DNA of 64,000 nt. Origin: Tetraselmis striata (Eukaryota > Chlorophyta > Chlorodendrophyceae > Chlorodendrales > Chlorodendraceae). Positions 53,973 through 63,533 of the stretch are shown here, in pieces. The notes under the pieces are model-generated. The model had not been told where the DNA came from and made no database searches. It saw only the letters and a list, made by a program, of their open reading frames with translations. The translations under genes were made by a program, and so were the position numbers. The first letter of the stretch is position 1. Each line of letters opens with the position of its first letter. Where the stretch lies: contig VCJN01002354.1 of the NCBI GenBank assembly GCA_006384855.1, positions 1-64,000 on the forward strand. The letters run 5' to 3'.

Positions 53973-55520
53973 CCCCCCCCCCCCCCCCCCCCCCCACCTT
54001 ACAGACTTCATTTAGACCTTCCTCGGTGCGGCGCTTCTTACAACTATAGCCGAGTGCGGTTCAACCATCCGCATATCTGCACATGGCGGTTCAGCCAACC
54101 GCCACCCGTACCATTTCATCACTCAGTCAGCGTCCGTCGGTTGTCACACCGCGTGTTACAACTGGTTCGCAACGACCAAGCTTCGCGCGCGTACGTTACG
54201 CGCGTGACATGCGCTACGAGCGCGAAGGGCGCGTGGGGCGGCCCTCTTACCTGAACCTAGCCCCGCAAACCCGTAGTGGTGATGTTGCAAACCCTTCCAG
54301 CAACTACCGGCCAACCGCCGGGAACCTAACCGCTGCTGCCGAGTTTGCTAACAATGTTATTAACCTAACTTTGCTAACAATAGTCGCCCCCCTGTCAATC
54401 TGCCGGTGAAGCGGCGTACTTACGTAATTGACGAGCCCGAAGCCGTCGCGTCCTACGCTGCTTCACTGCGATCTCGACTGCATGATGCTTTCGGCTCAGA
54501 CGAGTTAGGTAGGGCAGCGGATGCTCGTTATGCTCTCCAACTCTCTCACCGCTCAGACACTCAAGATGAGTTACGCCGGCAGACTCTCCCAGTTCGCGGA
54601 GTTCTGCCCACTGGAGGCGACCACTGCTACTGTCGTCCGGCACGTCGCCTGGATTGGTGAGCGGGGACACATTGGGGCTAAGTCGCTGCAACTCTACCTC
54701 TCTGCAATCAACACGTTCTTCGAGCTGCTCAACCTCGACCCAATCGCCAAGGACAGCCTACACCTTACTGCAGCTAGGCGTGGGCTGATGCTGCGGCAGC
54801 GCCGTCTGAAAGCCGCCCCTTTGCGAGTTTCTCTGCCTGCTGATGTAGCTTACAGCTTCGTCGAGCGGGCCGAGTCTGCTCCCGAGCCCTCGTGGCATCG
54901 GTTTTCAACTTCATGTTCTTTGCCAATGGACTTACTGGCGTGTCCTGCCGAGTGCGGGATGTGCATGTCGACGATTACACCAGTACCCTGCAGGTGTACC
55001 GCGAGAAAGGTCGCGCTGGCCGACGGCGGGGTCCCGACGACCTGCGCATGCTTCTCCTTTCGGTGTCAGATCACCCCCGAGTTGCACGCCTCATGCACCA
55101 CTTCATCGACCACGTACAGTCTGTCCTCGTGGCTCCAGTTGCCTTGGCCGAAACAAACTTCTGAGCGGTCACCCCAAGCGAGCAGTCCAAATCTTGGACC
55201 GCCGCTACAATGTCGGACTGGCTGTCTGCAGCCGTTCGTCTTGTCGGTGCCGCCCCTCCCGCCGGCACTTCCTGGACCTCACACAGCCTTCACAAGGGAG
55301 CAGCGTCTGCCGCTAACGCCATCGGAGCTCCGTTGTCCCACATTCGCTACCAAGGCGGCTGGGCCACTAACTCCGACGTCGTTCTGGACTGCATCGACCC
55401 CAACGTTCTTCCTTCACCTGGCGCATGTTGGTTCTTCTTTGGCCATATCGCGCCCCTCCGCCACTTCCAAGTCCAATAGGACTCCGCAGCGGTGGCCTTC
55501 CCGGTGCCTCCTTCATGACA
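53973..55520 (+). pseudogene. Degenerate tyrosine recombinase of element 2
   Basis: Several frames cover the homologue of 57,360-58,899. A seven-base C run of element 3 has grown to 23 (53,973-53,995). Active-site residues are lost: the second catalytic Arg box reads SHSLHKGAA instead of SHSLRKGAA, and the catalytic Tyr codon is TGC (VVLDCIDP instead of VVLDYIDP). Confidence 0.75.
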
Positions 55521-56063
55521 TGGCGCTACCCCTTCTCCGTCAATCCGCCGCTCTCTCCGTTCGCTCATGACTGGCAAAACCAGCTCAACTTTGAAATGAT
55601 CTAAACTAGTTTATGGGGTTTCCTCGCTCCCTTGTCCTGACCGCTTTTCAGCTACAAGTGCTGCTCAGTGGTACGGGAACTAGGCACCTGTTTTTGCGCC
55701 CTTTTTGGGTGCAGCACGAGTAGACATAAAAACAGCCATAACAGCTGAGCCTGCCATCTTCCAGTTTTCGCTGCGTTACACGCAGCGCCCCCTCTGACTC
55801 CGTTTTCCCTCCACTCTTTCACTTTATACCTTCCTGCCAATTTCGGCTCTTGATAGTGTAAAACAGCCTGCGCGATCGTTTTGGCAGAATCAGACAACTT
55901 TGAAACGACTGCTGTAATATTTTATGTGTTTTACTGAGTAGTACACGTGGCAATACCCAAACCAGCACAACCCCCTAGCAGACAAGGATTGGATTTTATT
56001 TCACTTTATCGCCATGTTTTATTTAAACATCAACGTAGAGGGCCGCCATATTAATAAAAATAT

Positions 56064-56248
56064 GATCTAAACTAGTTTATGGGGTTTCCATCCTTGACCT
56101 AACCGCTTTTCAGCTACAAGTGCTGCGCAGTGGTACGGGAACTAGTAACTGTTGTTGCGCCCTTGTTGGGTGCAGCACGAGTAGACATAAAAGCAGCCAG
56201 AACAGCTGAGCCTGCCATCTTCCAGTTTTCGCTGCGTTCCACGCAGCG
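56064..56248 (+). repeat. A1 split direct repeat (185 bp)
   Basis: gatctaaactagtttatggg to acgcagcg. Matches A2 at 58,980-59,164 along its whole length. Contains the terminal 8-bp-arm hairpin at 56,230-56,248. Confidence 0.9.
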
Positions 56249-56361
56249 ATGTAAAAACTGTCTCGTAACCCGTTGCGAGCAAGGTCACCCCAGGTTGTTC
56301 AAGACCACACCCGGCTCGCCACCCGAGTGTGATATTCTCGTCCGTACGTCCGTGCGTTACT

Positions 56362-57237
56362 ATGTCAGATGGAGAAGAACCCGTCGCTGAGCCGACGCTG
56401 CAGTCGCTGAACGCAGATATGAGGGCCCAGTCTTCATTACTGCGAGAGTTGGCTACAGCTGTGGCACAATTGACGGCTCGTGATCGCGTTGTTGATGGAG
56501 AAGGGGCACATGGCTCCGGCTCAGGGCAGCGCTTCGCGAGACAGCCGACAGGCAGCGGGGGAGCCGCAGAGCGCCCCGACTTGCTAGAGCTAGCCCAGAG
56601 CGGCCGTGTCGGAGCAAAATCCGTGAGTGCCGAGGATGATTACCTCGCGGTGCCAGAGCTACTGCAGAGAGCAGAGTCTGGTTACGAGGCCGTTCGACCG
56701 GTCAGCCGAGTGCCTGGACTTTTCCCTTTGAGCACCGACCTAACGAACGAGTACCTCAAGCAGGATGACCGGCGTCTGCCGGCCCAGGAGGAGTACTTGT
56801 GGATGTCGTGTTTCGGGGCCCACATGGCCGCCCTTTTCGTGGCGCTCGACGAGCTACTGCCCTACGTCCCTTCCAGCAACCAGGACTTCACCCCCTACCT
56901 CGCGAGAGCCCGGAACCACGCCGAGGCCATCGACAAGGCGTTTCGGTTTCGTTTGGCCTTCCTACGGAAGCTCAATGAGATCAAGCGTGTGCACGGTGAC
57001 CAAGGTGTTCTGGATGTGCTGCGAGCTCAGCATTTTCAGCCTGCTTCGGAGCACCTGGGTTCCGCGATCTTTGGGGACCTCATGCGGGACTACGAGCGTC
57101 GTGTTTTCGAGGCGACCGTTGCCAGCAGCGCCAAGGCGACCGCTACTTCTCGAGTGGCGGCTGCAGCTGCAGGTCGCGGGCGTGGGCGAGGACGTGGCGG
57201 GGGACGTGGACGTGGCCGCGAAGGTGAGCACGAGTGA
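56362..57237 (+). CDS. Gag-like protein of the RT-less element
   Basis: ATG at 56,362, TGA at 57,235-57,237, 291 residues. The N-terminus is a likely coiled coil (LNADMRAQSSLLRELATAVA). The middle (about residues 90-255) is helical and contains EYLWMSCFGAHMAALFVALD, DFTPYLARARNHAEAIDKAF and HLGSAIFGDLMRDYERRVFE, a capsid-like pattern seen also in the broken copy. The C-terminus is an RG-rich tail (GRGRGRGRGGGRGRGREGEHE region) that could bind RNA in place of a zinc knuckle. The next codons after TGA stay open in the same frame into the recombinase ORF. Confidence 0.7.
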   Translation: MSDGEEPVAEPTLQSLNADMRAQSSLLRELATAVAQLTARDRVVDGEGAHGSGSGQRFARQPTGSGGAAERPDLLELAQSGRVGAKSVSAEDDYLAVPELLQRAESGYEAVRPVSRVPGLFPLSTDLTNEYLKQDDRRLPAQEEYLWMSCFGAHMAALFVALDELLPYVPSSNQDFTPYLARARNHAEAIDKAFRFRLAFLRKLNEIKRVHGDQGVLDVLRAQHFQPASEHLGSAIFGDLMRDYERRVFEATVASSAKATATSRVAAAAAGRGRGRGRGGGRGRGREGEHE

Positions 57238-57240
57238 CGG
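57235..57240 (+). promoter_or_regulatory. Candidate UGA-CGG readthrough site
   Basis: The only stop between the gag-like and recombinase frames is TGA followed by CGG. The frame is unchanged on both sides. UGA followed by CGG is a known leaky context in several viral readthrough sites. The degenerate element 2 keeps the same TGA CGG. No stem-loop was verified downstream. Confidence 0.5.
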
Positions 57241-58899
57241 TGTGGGGCGCCGTTCGTCGGAGCTGCAGGAGCCTTGCGAGGCCACCTTTCGGTGACCGCC
57301 GCAAGGCGCACCCTTGCAGCTCAACGACGGGATGAGCGCCCTGTGTCAGGACCTGACCCCCCCACCTTACAGACTTCATTTAGACCTTCCTCGGTGCGGC
57401 GCTTCTTACAGCTACAGCCGAGTGCGGCTCAACCATCCGCACACCTGCACATGGCGGCTCAACCATCCGCCTTTCTTACAACCCCATCTCTGCGTTCGTC
57501 GGTTGTTACACTACGAGTTACAACCGGTTCGCAACGACCAAGTTTCGCGCGTGTACGTTACGCACGGGACAGGCGCTATGAGCGCGAAGGGCGCGCGGGG
57601 CGGCCCTCCTACCTGAACCTAGCCCCGCAAACCCGTACTGGAGCTACTGCAAACCCGTCCAGCAACTACCGGCCAACCGCCGGGAACCTAACCGCTGCTG
57701 CCGAGTACTTTGCGAACAGTAGCCGTCCCGGTGGCACTCTGTCAGTAAAACGACGCACTTACGTAATCGACGAGCCCGCAGCTATCGCTCCGTGGGCTGC
57801 GTCACTGCGATCCCGACTACAGGACGCGTTCGGCTCAGACGAGCTAGGCCAGCGGACGCTCGACCTGCTCTCCAGCTCCCTCAGCGCTCAGACCCTCAAG
57901 AGCTACGCTGGCAGGTTGGCTCAGTTCGCTGAGTTCTGCCACGACTCCGAGAACATCAGCCCGCTAGAGGCGACTACTGCTACTGTTGTTCGGTACGTTG
58001 CCTGGATCGGGGAGCGAGGGCATATCGCAGCTAAGTCGCTGCAGCCCTATCTGTCTGCCATCAACACCTTCTTCGAGCTGCACAACCTCGTCCCGATCGC
58101 CAAGGACAGCCTACACCTCACTTCGGCAAGACGTGGGTTAATGTTACGTCAGCGTCGACTGGACGCTGCCCCTTTGCGTGTCCCTCTGCCTGCGGATGTA
58201 GCTTACCGCTTCGTCTCAAAGGCCGAGCTAATTGTGTCTGCTCCTTACCCAGAGTCCCACCTCGACTACCGAGCCCTCTTGGCCTCGGTTGTCAACTTCC
58301 TGTTCTTTGCCAGGGGCCTTACTGGCGTCTCCTGTCGAGTGCAAGATGTGCATGTCGACACCTACAACATCACCTTGCAGATCTACCGCGAGAAGGGTCG
58401 CGCCGGCCGGCGGGGACCTGACGACCTGCGCGTACTTCTCCTTCCAGTGTCCGAGCACCCTCGAGTGGCACGTCTCTTGCGCTACTTCATCGACAACGTC
58501 CAGTCTGTCCCCCTGGTTACTGTTGGCTTGGCTACCTCCAACTTCTGGGCTGTCAATGTGGCTGAGCAGTCGAAACCTTGGACTGCTACTACGATGTCAG
58601 ACTGGTTGTCTACAGCAGTCAACCTAGTCAACGCCGCCCCCCCTGCTGGCACTTCCTGGACTTCACACAGTCTACGCAAGGGCGCAGCCTCTGCAGCAAA
58701 CGCCATTGGAGCGCCACTGTCCCACATCCGCTACCAGGGCGGTTGGGCCACTAACTCTGATGTCGTTCTGGACTACATCGACCCCAACGTTCTTCCTTCT
58801 CCTGGCGCGTGGTTCTTCTTTGGACACATCGCCCCTCTCCGCCACTTCCAAGTCCAACAGGACTCCGCAGCGGTGGCCTTCCCAGTGCCTCCTTCATGA
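57238..58899 (+). CDS. Tyrosine recombinase of the RT-less element
   Basis: Open from the gag stop to TGA at 58,897-58,899. If translated on its own, the first ATG is at about 57,451. The N-terminal ~150 residues are basic and disordered. Core-binding domain: LSAQTLKSYAGRLAQFAEFC, ATTATVVRYVAWIGERGHIA, LSAINTFFEL. Catalytic domain: first Arg in GLTGVSCRVQDVHVD, a Lys-bearing strand LQIYREKGRAGR, then the H-x-x-R box SHSLRKGAA (His codon 58,666, Arg codon 58,675), GGWATNS (the His/Trp position) and the nucleophile VVLDYIDP (Tyr codon 58,774-58,776). All catalytic residues are present. Recombinases of this group integrate circular DNA without target duplications. Confidence 0.85.
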   Translation, partial: RCGAPFVGAAGALRGHLSVTAARRTLAAQRRDERPVSGPDPPTLQTSFRPSSVRRFLQLQPSAAQPSAHLHMAAQPSAFLTTPSLRSSVVTLRVTTGSQRPSFARVRYARDRRYEREGRAGRPSYLNLAPQTRTGATANPSSNYRPTAGNLTAAAEYFANSSRPGGTLSVKRRTYVIDEPAAIAPWAASLRSRLQDAFGSDELGQRTLDLLSSSLSAQTLKSYAGRLAQFAEFCHDSENISPLEATTATVVRYVAWIGERGHIAAKSLQPYLSAINTFFELHNLVPIAKDSLHLTSARRGLMLRQRRLDAAPLRVPLPADVAYRFVSKAELIVSAPYPESHLDYRALLASVVNFLFFARGLTGVSCRVQDVHVDTYNITLQIYREKGRAGRRGPDDLRVLLLPVSEHPRVARLLRYFIDNVQSVPLVTVGLATSNFWAVNVAEQSKPWTATTMSDWLSTAVNLVNAAPPAGTSWTSHSLRKGAASAANAIGAPLSHIRYQGGWATNSDVVLDYIDPNVLPSPGAWFFFGHIAPLRHFQVQQDSAAVAFPVPPS

Positions 58900-58952
58900 C
58901 TTGGCGCTACCCCTTCTCCGTCAATCCACCGCTCTCTCCGTTCGCTCAAGAC

Positions 58953-59284
58953 TGGCAAAACCAGACTCAACTTTGAAATGATCTAAACTAGTTTATGGGG
59001 TTTCCATCCTTGACCTAACCGCTTTTCAGCTACAAGTGCTGCGCAGTGGTACGGGAACTAGTAACTGTTGTTGCGCCCTTGTTGGGTGCAGCACGAGTAG
59101 ACATAAAAGCAGCCAGAACAGCTGAGCCTGCCATCTTCCAGTTTTCGCTGCGTTCCACGCAGCGCCCTCCCTGACTCCGTTTTCCCTCCACGCTTTTCGC
59201 TAAACCTTCCTGCCAATTTCGGCTCTTGACCGTGTAAAACAGCCTGCGCGACCTTTTTGGCAAAACCAGACTCAACTTTGAAAT
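58953..59284 (+). repeat. B1-A2-B2 right end
   Basis: B1 58,953-58,979 (tggcaaaaccagactcaact plus ttgaaat), A2 58,980-59,164, an 93-bp spacer, then B2 59,258-59,284. Confidence 0.88.
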
Positions 59285-59626
59285 CCTTAATGTAAATGTT
59301 TACATCAGCGGCAGCGAGAACAGTATCAAAAGCCAAAATAAACTACAGACAAAAATGACTCGGCAGAAGTGATCTGATCATCAGATTTCGTCTGATCCCG
59401 CCAGGAGTTTGATCCACCGACCTTTCGACATCTGATCTCGAGATGAGCCCATCGTCATCTCGGCAGACCTTCCATTGGAAGCTTTTCTCAACAAGCCCGT
59501 ACAGTCGTACACCTCCGTGCGCCGCGCCGCGGCGTTGCCATAACAACCGCCGCCCGCGCGTCGATCTACTGCGCTACTAGCCAGTACTCCTCCAAGCCCG
59601 CGCGTCGGCACGACGCAGCCGACGGC
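59285..59626. other. Upstream region of kinase copy 1
   Basis: From about 59,460 (cagaccttccattggaagct) the sequence matches the upstream region of kinase copy 2 from about 63,352, so the duplication includes at least 160 bp of 5' flank. Confidence 0.6.
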
Positions 59627-60758
59627 ATGCAGTACCTCATAGTCGAGCCGAATGCACCAGGTCCATTCCGCTGGCCGGATATCCCGCCAGGTAAGGTCTC
59701 GCACTGGCTGCGTGGCTGGTTTGGCGGCAGCGGCCACGTGGAGCCGAAGCCGCCAACTGCGACTGACCAGCTGGCGCCGGCGCAATGCCACGCGGTCGAC
59801 CCCGCACCACCCTCGCCGGCGAGCGCCCCCAAGGAAGTCGACCCCAGCCTTCCCTGCATTTTCGACGAGTTTGAGCTCAGCGAGGAGCAGCTGGGCGCGG
59901 GCGCCTCCAGCGTGGTGGTCCGCGCCCGGGCAAAGGGTGGCAGCGGTCAGCAGCAGTACGCTGTGAAGATAATCACCCTGGACGGCCACTACTCGGAGGC
60001 GGATGCCGCTGAGGAGTTCGCCCTGCAGCAGCGACTGACGCACCCAAGGCTGGCCACCGCACTGGGATCCTACCGCGGCGACCCCGGTAAGTACTACCTG
60101 CTCTTCGAGCTGCTGGAGGGGGGCAGCCTGAAGGACCTCCCGCCGCTGGCGGCGGAGGCGGATGTGGCGCGCATTATGGCGGGCGTTTTTGGCGCGCTCA
60201 GCATGCTCCACCGGGAGAAGCTCATCCACTGCGACGTGAAACTCGAAAACCTAATACTACAAACGCCGGGCGACTTTTCGTCCGTGCGCCTGACAGACTT
60301 CGGCCTCTGCCACGACATGCGCAAGGGGTTCTGGGGGACCACCGCGTCGGGCACGCCATCGTACTTTGCGCCGGAACTGGCGCGCGTGTTTCGGCGCGAG
60401 CGCGGCGCGGTGTTCGGGCAGCACGTCGACGTGTGGGCAGCCGGCGTCGTCCTGCACCAGCTTCTCAGCGGCGAGAAGCCCTTCGACGGCTTGCACTTCA
60501 AGACGCTGTTTCAACAGATCGACGAGCAGCCGGTGGAGATGTCGAGCCCCGCCTGGGTGGGTATCAGCGACGGAGGCGAAGGACCTGGTGCGCCGCTGCC
60601 TGACTCGCGACTTCCACGCCCGCCTCTCGGCGCGCGACGCCGCGCGCCACCCCTGGCTGCGCCCCTACCTCGACAAGCGCCCATCCCCCATGGATATCGT
60701 GAGTAAGATTCTGGGCCGCAATTCGCCGAAGCTCGGCTCTTCGCCCACTCGTCAATGA
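59627..60758 (+). CDS. Ser/Thr protein kinase, C-lobe frameshift
   Basis: Intronless from ATG 59,627. Residues 1-80 form a Pro-rich leader; the kinase domain follows: G-loop GAGASSVV (90-97), AVKII with Lys114, catalytic loop LIHCDVKLENLI (Asp203; Cys replaces the usual Arg of HRD), DFG at 224-226, SGTPSYFAPE (248-250 is APE) and DVWAAGVVLHQLLSGEKPF. After Trp310 the frame must shift by one base (near 60,557-60,567) to reach VSATEAKDLVRRCLTRDFHA and ARHPWLRPYL, the expected C-lobe end, with a stop at 60,756-60,758. Without the shift the C-lobe is replaced by a Pro/Arg-rich tail. The HCD variant is typical of kinases without Arg-dependent activation-loop control. Substrate unknown. Confidence 0.8.
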
Positions 60759-61793
60759 GTACGGTTTCGCGGGCTCGAGACCACAAACGAACGCACGAGA
60801 CCCCCCCCCCCCCCCCCCCCCCCCTTTGAGGATTAGCCTTTTCAGCCCCAAGTACAGCAACGAAACGAGACGCGTAGCTAACGAAATGAGAAATGATCAC
60901 TATGAAATGGGCCTTTGCCTTTTTATGAACGAAAAGCAGCAGCGATAACGCAGCATGAACTGCCAGGCCCGCGCAATGAATGTAACGTTGAAATGGCCAG
61001 TTGCGCTTTGCCATTTACACCAAGGAGTTAGAGGGTTTGTATGTTGGAACGGTTGATTGTCACAATAATTATTAACCTCCACTACGTTTATATTTTTCAA
61101 AAACCGAATTAGCAAAATGTATCTCCTTCGTCTTAAGCCGAATATGCCAGAACAATTAATTATGTGTCTCCACCATTAGTAATATTTCTTCTTCTGCTTC
61201 ATCATGTTTTACCCATTACTCACATTTGGAAGGAGAATTCACTACAGGAAAGGGAGCAACATCGCACACGAGTAAAAATAATTTATCTCATTTTGCTTAC
61301 ATAGATAAGGAGGCAAATTATTCTGAATGGCAGTTTCAAAAGTATACCCGTAGGCTGGAGTATGACCAATCCTATGCTGGCATGCATACATTTCATCAGG
61401 AACTACATAATTAAACACGTGTGATGCAGGGAGGGGGAAGAAGTTTGGGCGGGCGCCTCAGAGCCCCCACCCTGAGTACTTCCCAGCGTATCACGCCATG
61501 TCGGCAGTATAGTCGCGCCGCTTCTACACCACAGCACAGGAGCGGGACAAATGGTGCCGCAAGACTGTATGTGCAGTCAGCAGGACTTCCGTGGACAGAG
61601 TAGGGGGGGGGGGGGGTTGTTGTGAGACACCAGAATGAATGATGGCATGCCACACATGCTGGACTCATTAAGCAGGTGTACCAGTGGGTTCACCTGCCAT
61701 GGCTCGGCGCATCATTCAATGAAATTCCCGTAATAGTATGCGCTGCCGCAAGTCTTCGGGTGGTCAGTGTTTCATACGACAGTCTCCGCAATA

Positions 61794-61827
<34 letters not shown>

Positions 61828-63351
61828 CCAAAAGGGGCATCGCGTGCAGAGACTGAAGGAGCCAGGTCAATTTCCGCATGCGTGGGAAAATAATAGTTCA
61901 TGAGGAACACCGCATCACGGAATCACGCTGATTGCTTATGTTGTAAATATGCACCGCAAGCCGTTCATCCGGGCGGAAAGAGTTAAGACTTATTGAAGCG
62001 ACATAAGCTGTGCCGCCGTACCAGAGGCCAAGGTCAAAGGTCCACATGGTTGTCAGCGTTATTAACCCAATGTGCCACTGACTCTGGAGCTCATCGCCCA
62101 TATCATGGTTGCTGCACACGCTACGCCTATGTTGGGGCTTGCGAGGCGGGTCATAGCACACTTTATTCACCTTCATCCGGTTTGAGGGCAGTGCTTTGGC
62201 AGCCTCCACTGTGCCCCTGATGTCTTGCCAGGAGCCGTTCCCCATCAGCTGGCCGCCAAGAGAAAACCGTTCGATTTGTTGCTCCAATCGGCTTAATTGA
62301 TGTTCTCCGCCTCCAAAAATGGGCACGGATCTCGTCGGCAACCGCCACAAAGCGGGCCTTCAAGCGCTTGTACCCCAGGCGATCTGTTTCTCGGTCATTG
62401 AGTCGCGCCTCTCGGACATGGCTCTATGCAGCGGCGGATGCTATTTCCGTTCCGAAGAGAGTTAGAGACGAGCATTCCCCTGTGTACGAACTCACACACC
62501 ATCGGGATCTTCATGTGAGCCGTGCGACAACGGCGGGACTTGCGCACCATCACGAATCCGACCGACGCCGAGAGGACTGCGCGACACCGGAAGTGGCCTA
62601 CGGTAGTAGGCTGGGGCGACCATGACGACGGGTAGCAGGAGGACGGAACGTACCAGGATGCTGCTAATCTGACGTGTAGTCGTCACACCCTTGAATTTCA
62701 AATGCTGCTATTTGCGCCATCAGCGCAGTAGTATCCCGTACCGGCACTCATCATCCAACGTGGCTGGGGTACACGCATACATCGTAGTCGGAGAGCGCGC
62801 AATATTATACCATACAGAGTCGCTTTATACCCAACACGAGTAGTGGTACATACGTACCAGGTACCGGGAAGTATCGGTGTCCGACGCGGCAACGACGGCG
62901 GGTACAGGTACCCTTTTATATTTTGCGAAATATACTCCGCCGATAGTATTTGGCGGCTTGCTGTGTGATCTTTGGTACTGCTTTTAGCAGTACTGTAGGT
63001 GGACTTGTTACTGTCCTTTTTGTTCATACCAGTATTCCTGTCAGTACCCGTATCCTACTTGCCCGACTTCGCTGAGCCCTGCCCGCCCGCGAATCTACTT
63101 GAACCGACGAGCAGACGACGTATCCTACCAGTAGCGCTGAATACCGACTGCCTGCCCAGGTACCCGTAGTCGCTGCTACCCGTATTACTTGCAGCACCTC
63201 GCAGCACAGGGCGCATAAGCGCCGCGCCGCCAAGAAAAGAACACAGTGCCCTGACGGTGCAGCGACAAAGTACAAAACAGGTATGACTCATCAGCGAATT
63301 ATTATGACCCCGTAGTCTACAGCCGGCGGTAGTCGCTACTCATCAACTCGA
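60759..63351. other. Spacer between the duplicated kinase genes
   Basis: AT-rich first half. Poly-C at 60,801-60,824 and 61,797-61,826 (30 bases, the longest in the window) and poly-G near 61,604. A dispersed repeat copy lies at 62,948-63,055. No gene supported; ORFs at 61,898-62,350 (-) and 62,368-62,625 (+) lack domain or codon evidence. Confidence 0.5.
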
Positions 63352-63533
63352 CAGACCTTCCATTGGAAGCTTTCCTCAACAAGCCCGTACACTCCCGCGT
63401 GCCGCCCCGCGGCGTGGTCATACACCGACCGCCCCCCACGCGTCCACTGCTTGCTGTAGCGAGTTCTCCTCCGCTTTACTAGCGGTACCTGTACCCCTCT
63501 ACGCCCGCGCGTCGGCACGACGCAGCCGACAGC

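Larger units (their letters stand above)
52677..55906 (+). mobile_element. Split-direct-repeat element 2, degenerate gag and recombinase
   Basis: A1 52,677-52,862, B1 55,572-55,597, A2 55,598-55,787, B2 about 55,882-55,906. It carries the same two genes as element 3 with multiple stops and frameshifts. A and B repeats have diverged between the two ends, so it is older than element 3. Confidence 0.75.
56064..59284 (+). mobile_element. Intact RT-less gag plus tyrosine-recombinase element
   Basis: 3,221 bp with split direct repeats: A1 56,064-56,248 and A2 58,980-59,164 (185 bp, identical by eye), B1 58,953-58,979 and B2 59,258-59,284 (27 bp, identical). B1 directly abuts A2. Between A1 and B1 lie a gag-like ORF and a complete tyrosine recombinase, with no room for an RT. 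Each A repeat ends in a hairpin (cgctgcgt tcc acgcagcg). Identity of both repeat pairs points to a recent insertion. RT, if used, must come from another element such as the DIRS-like one nearby. Confidence 0.82.

Noticed and set aside
60557-60567. A tiny intron instead of a frameshift in kinase copy 1
   Set aside because: Only one base has to be removed to restore the C-lobe, far below any plausible intron length.
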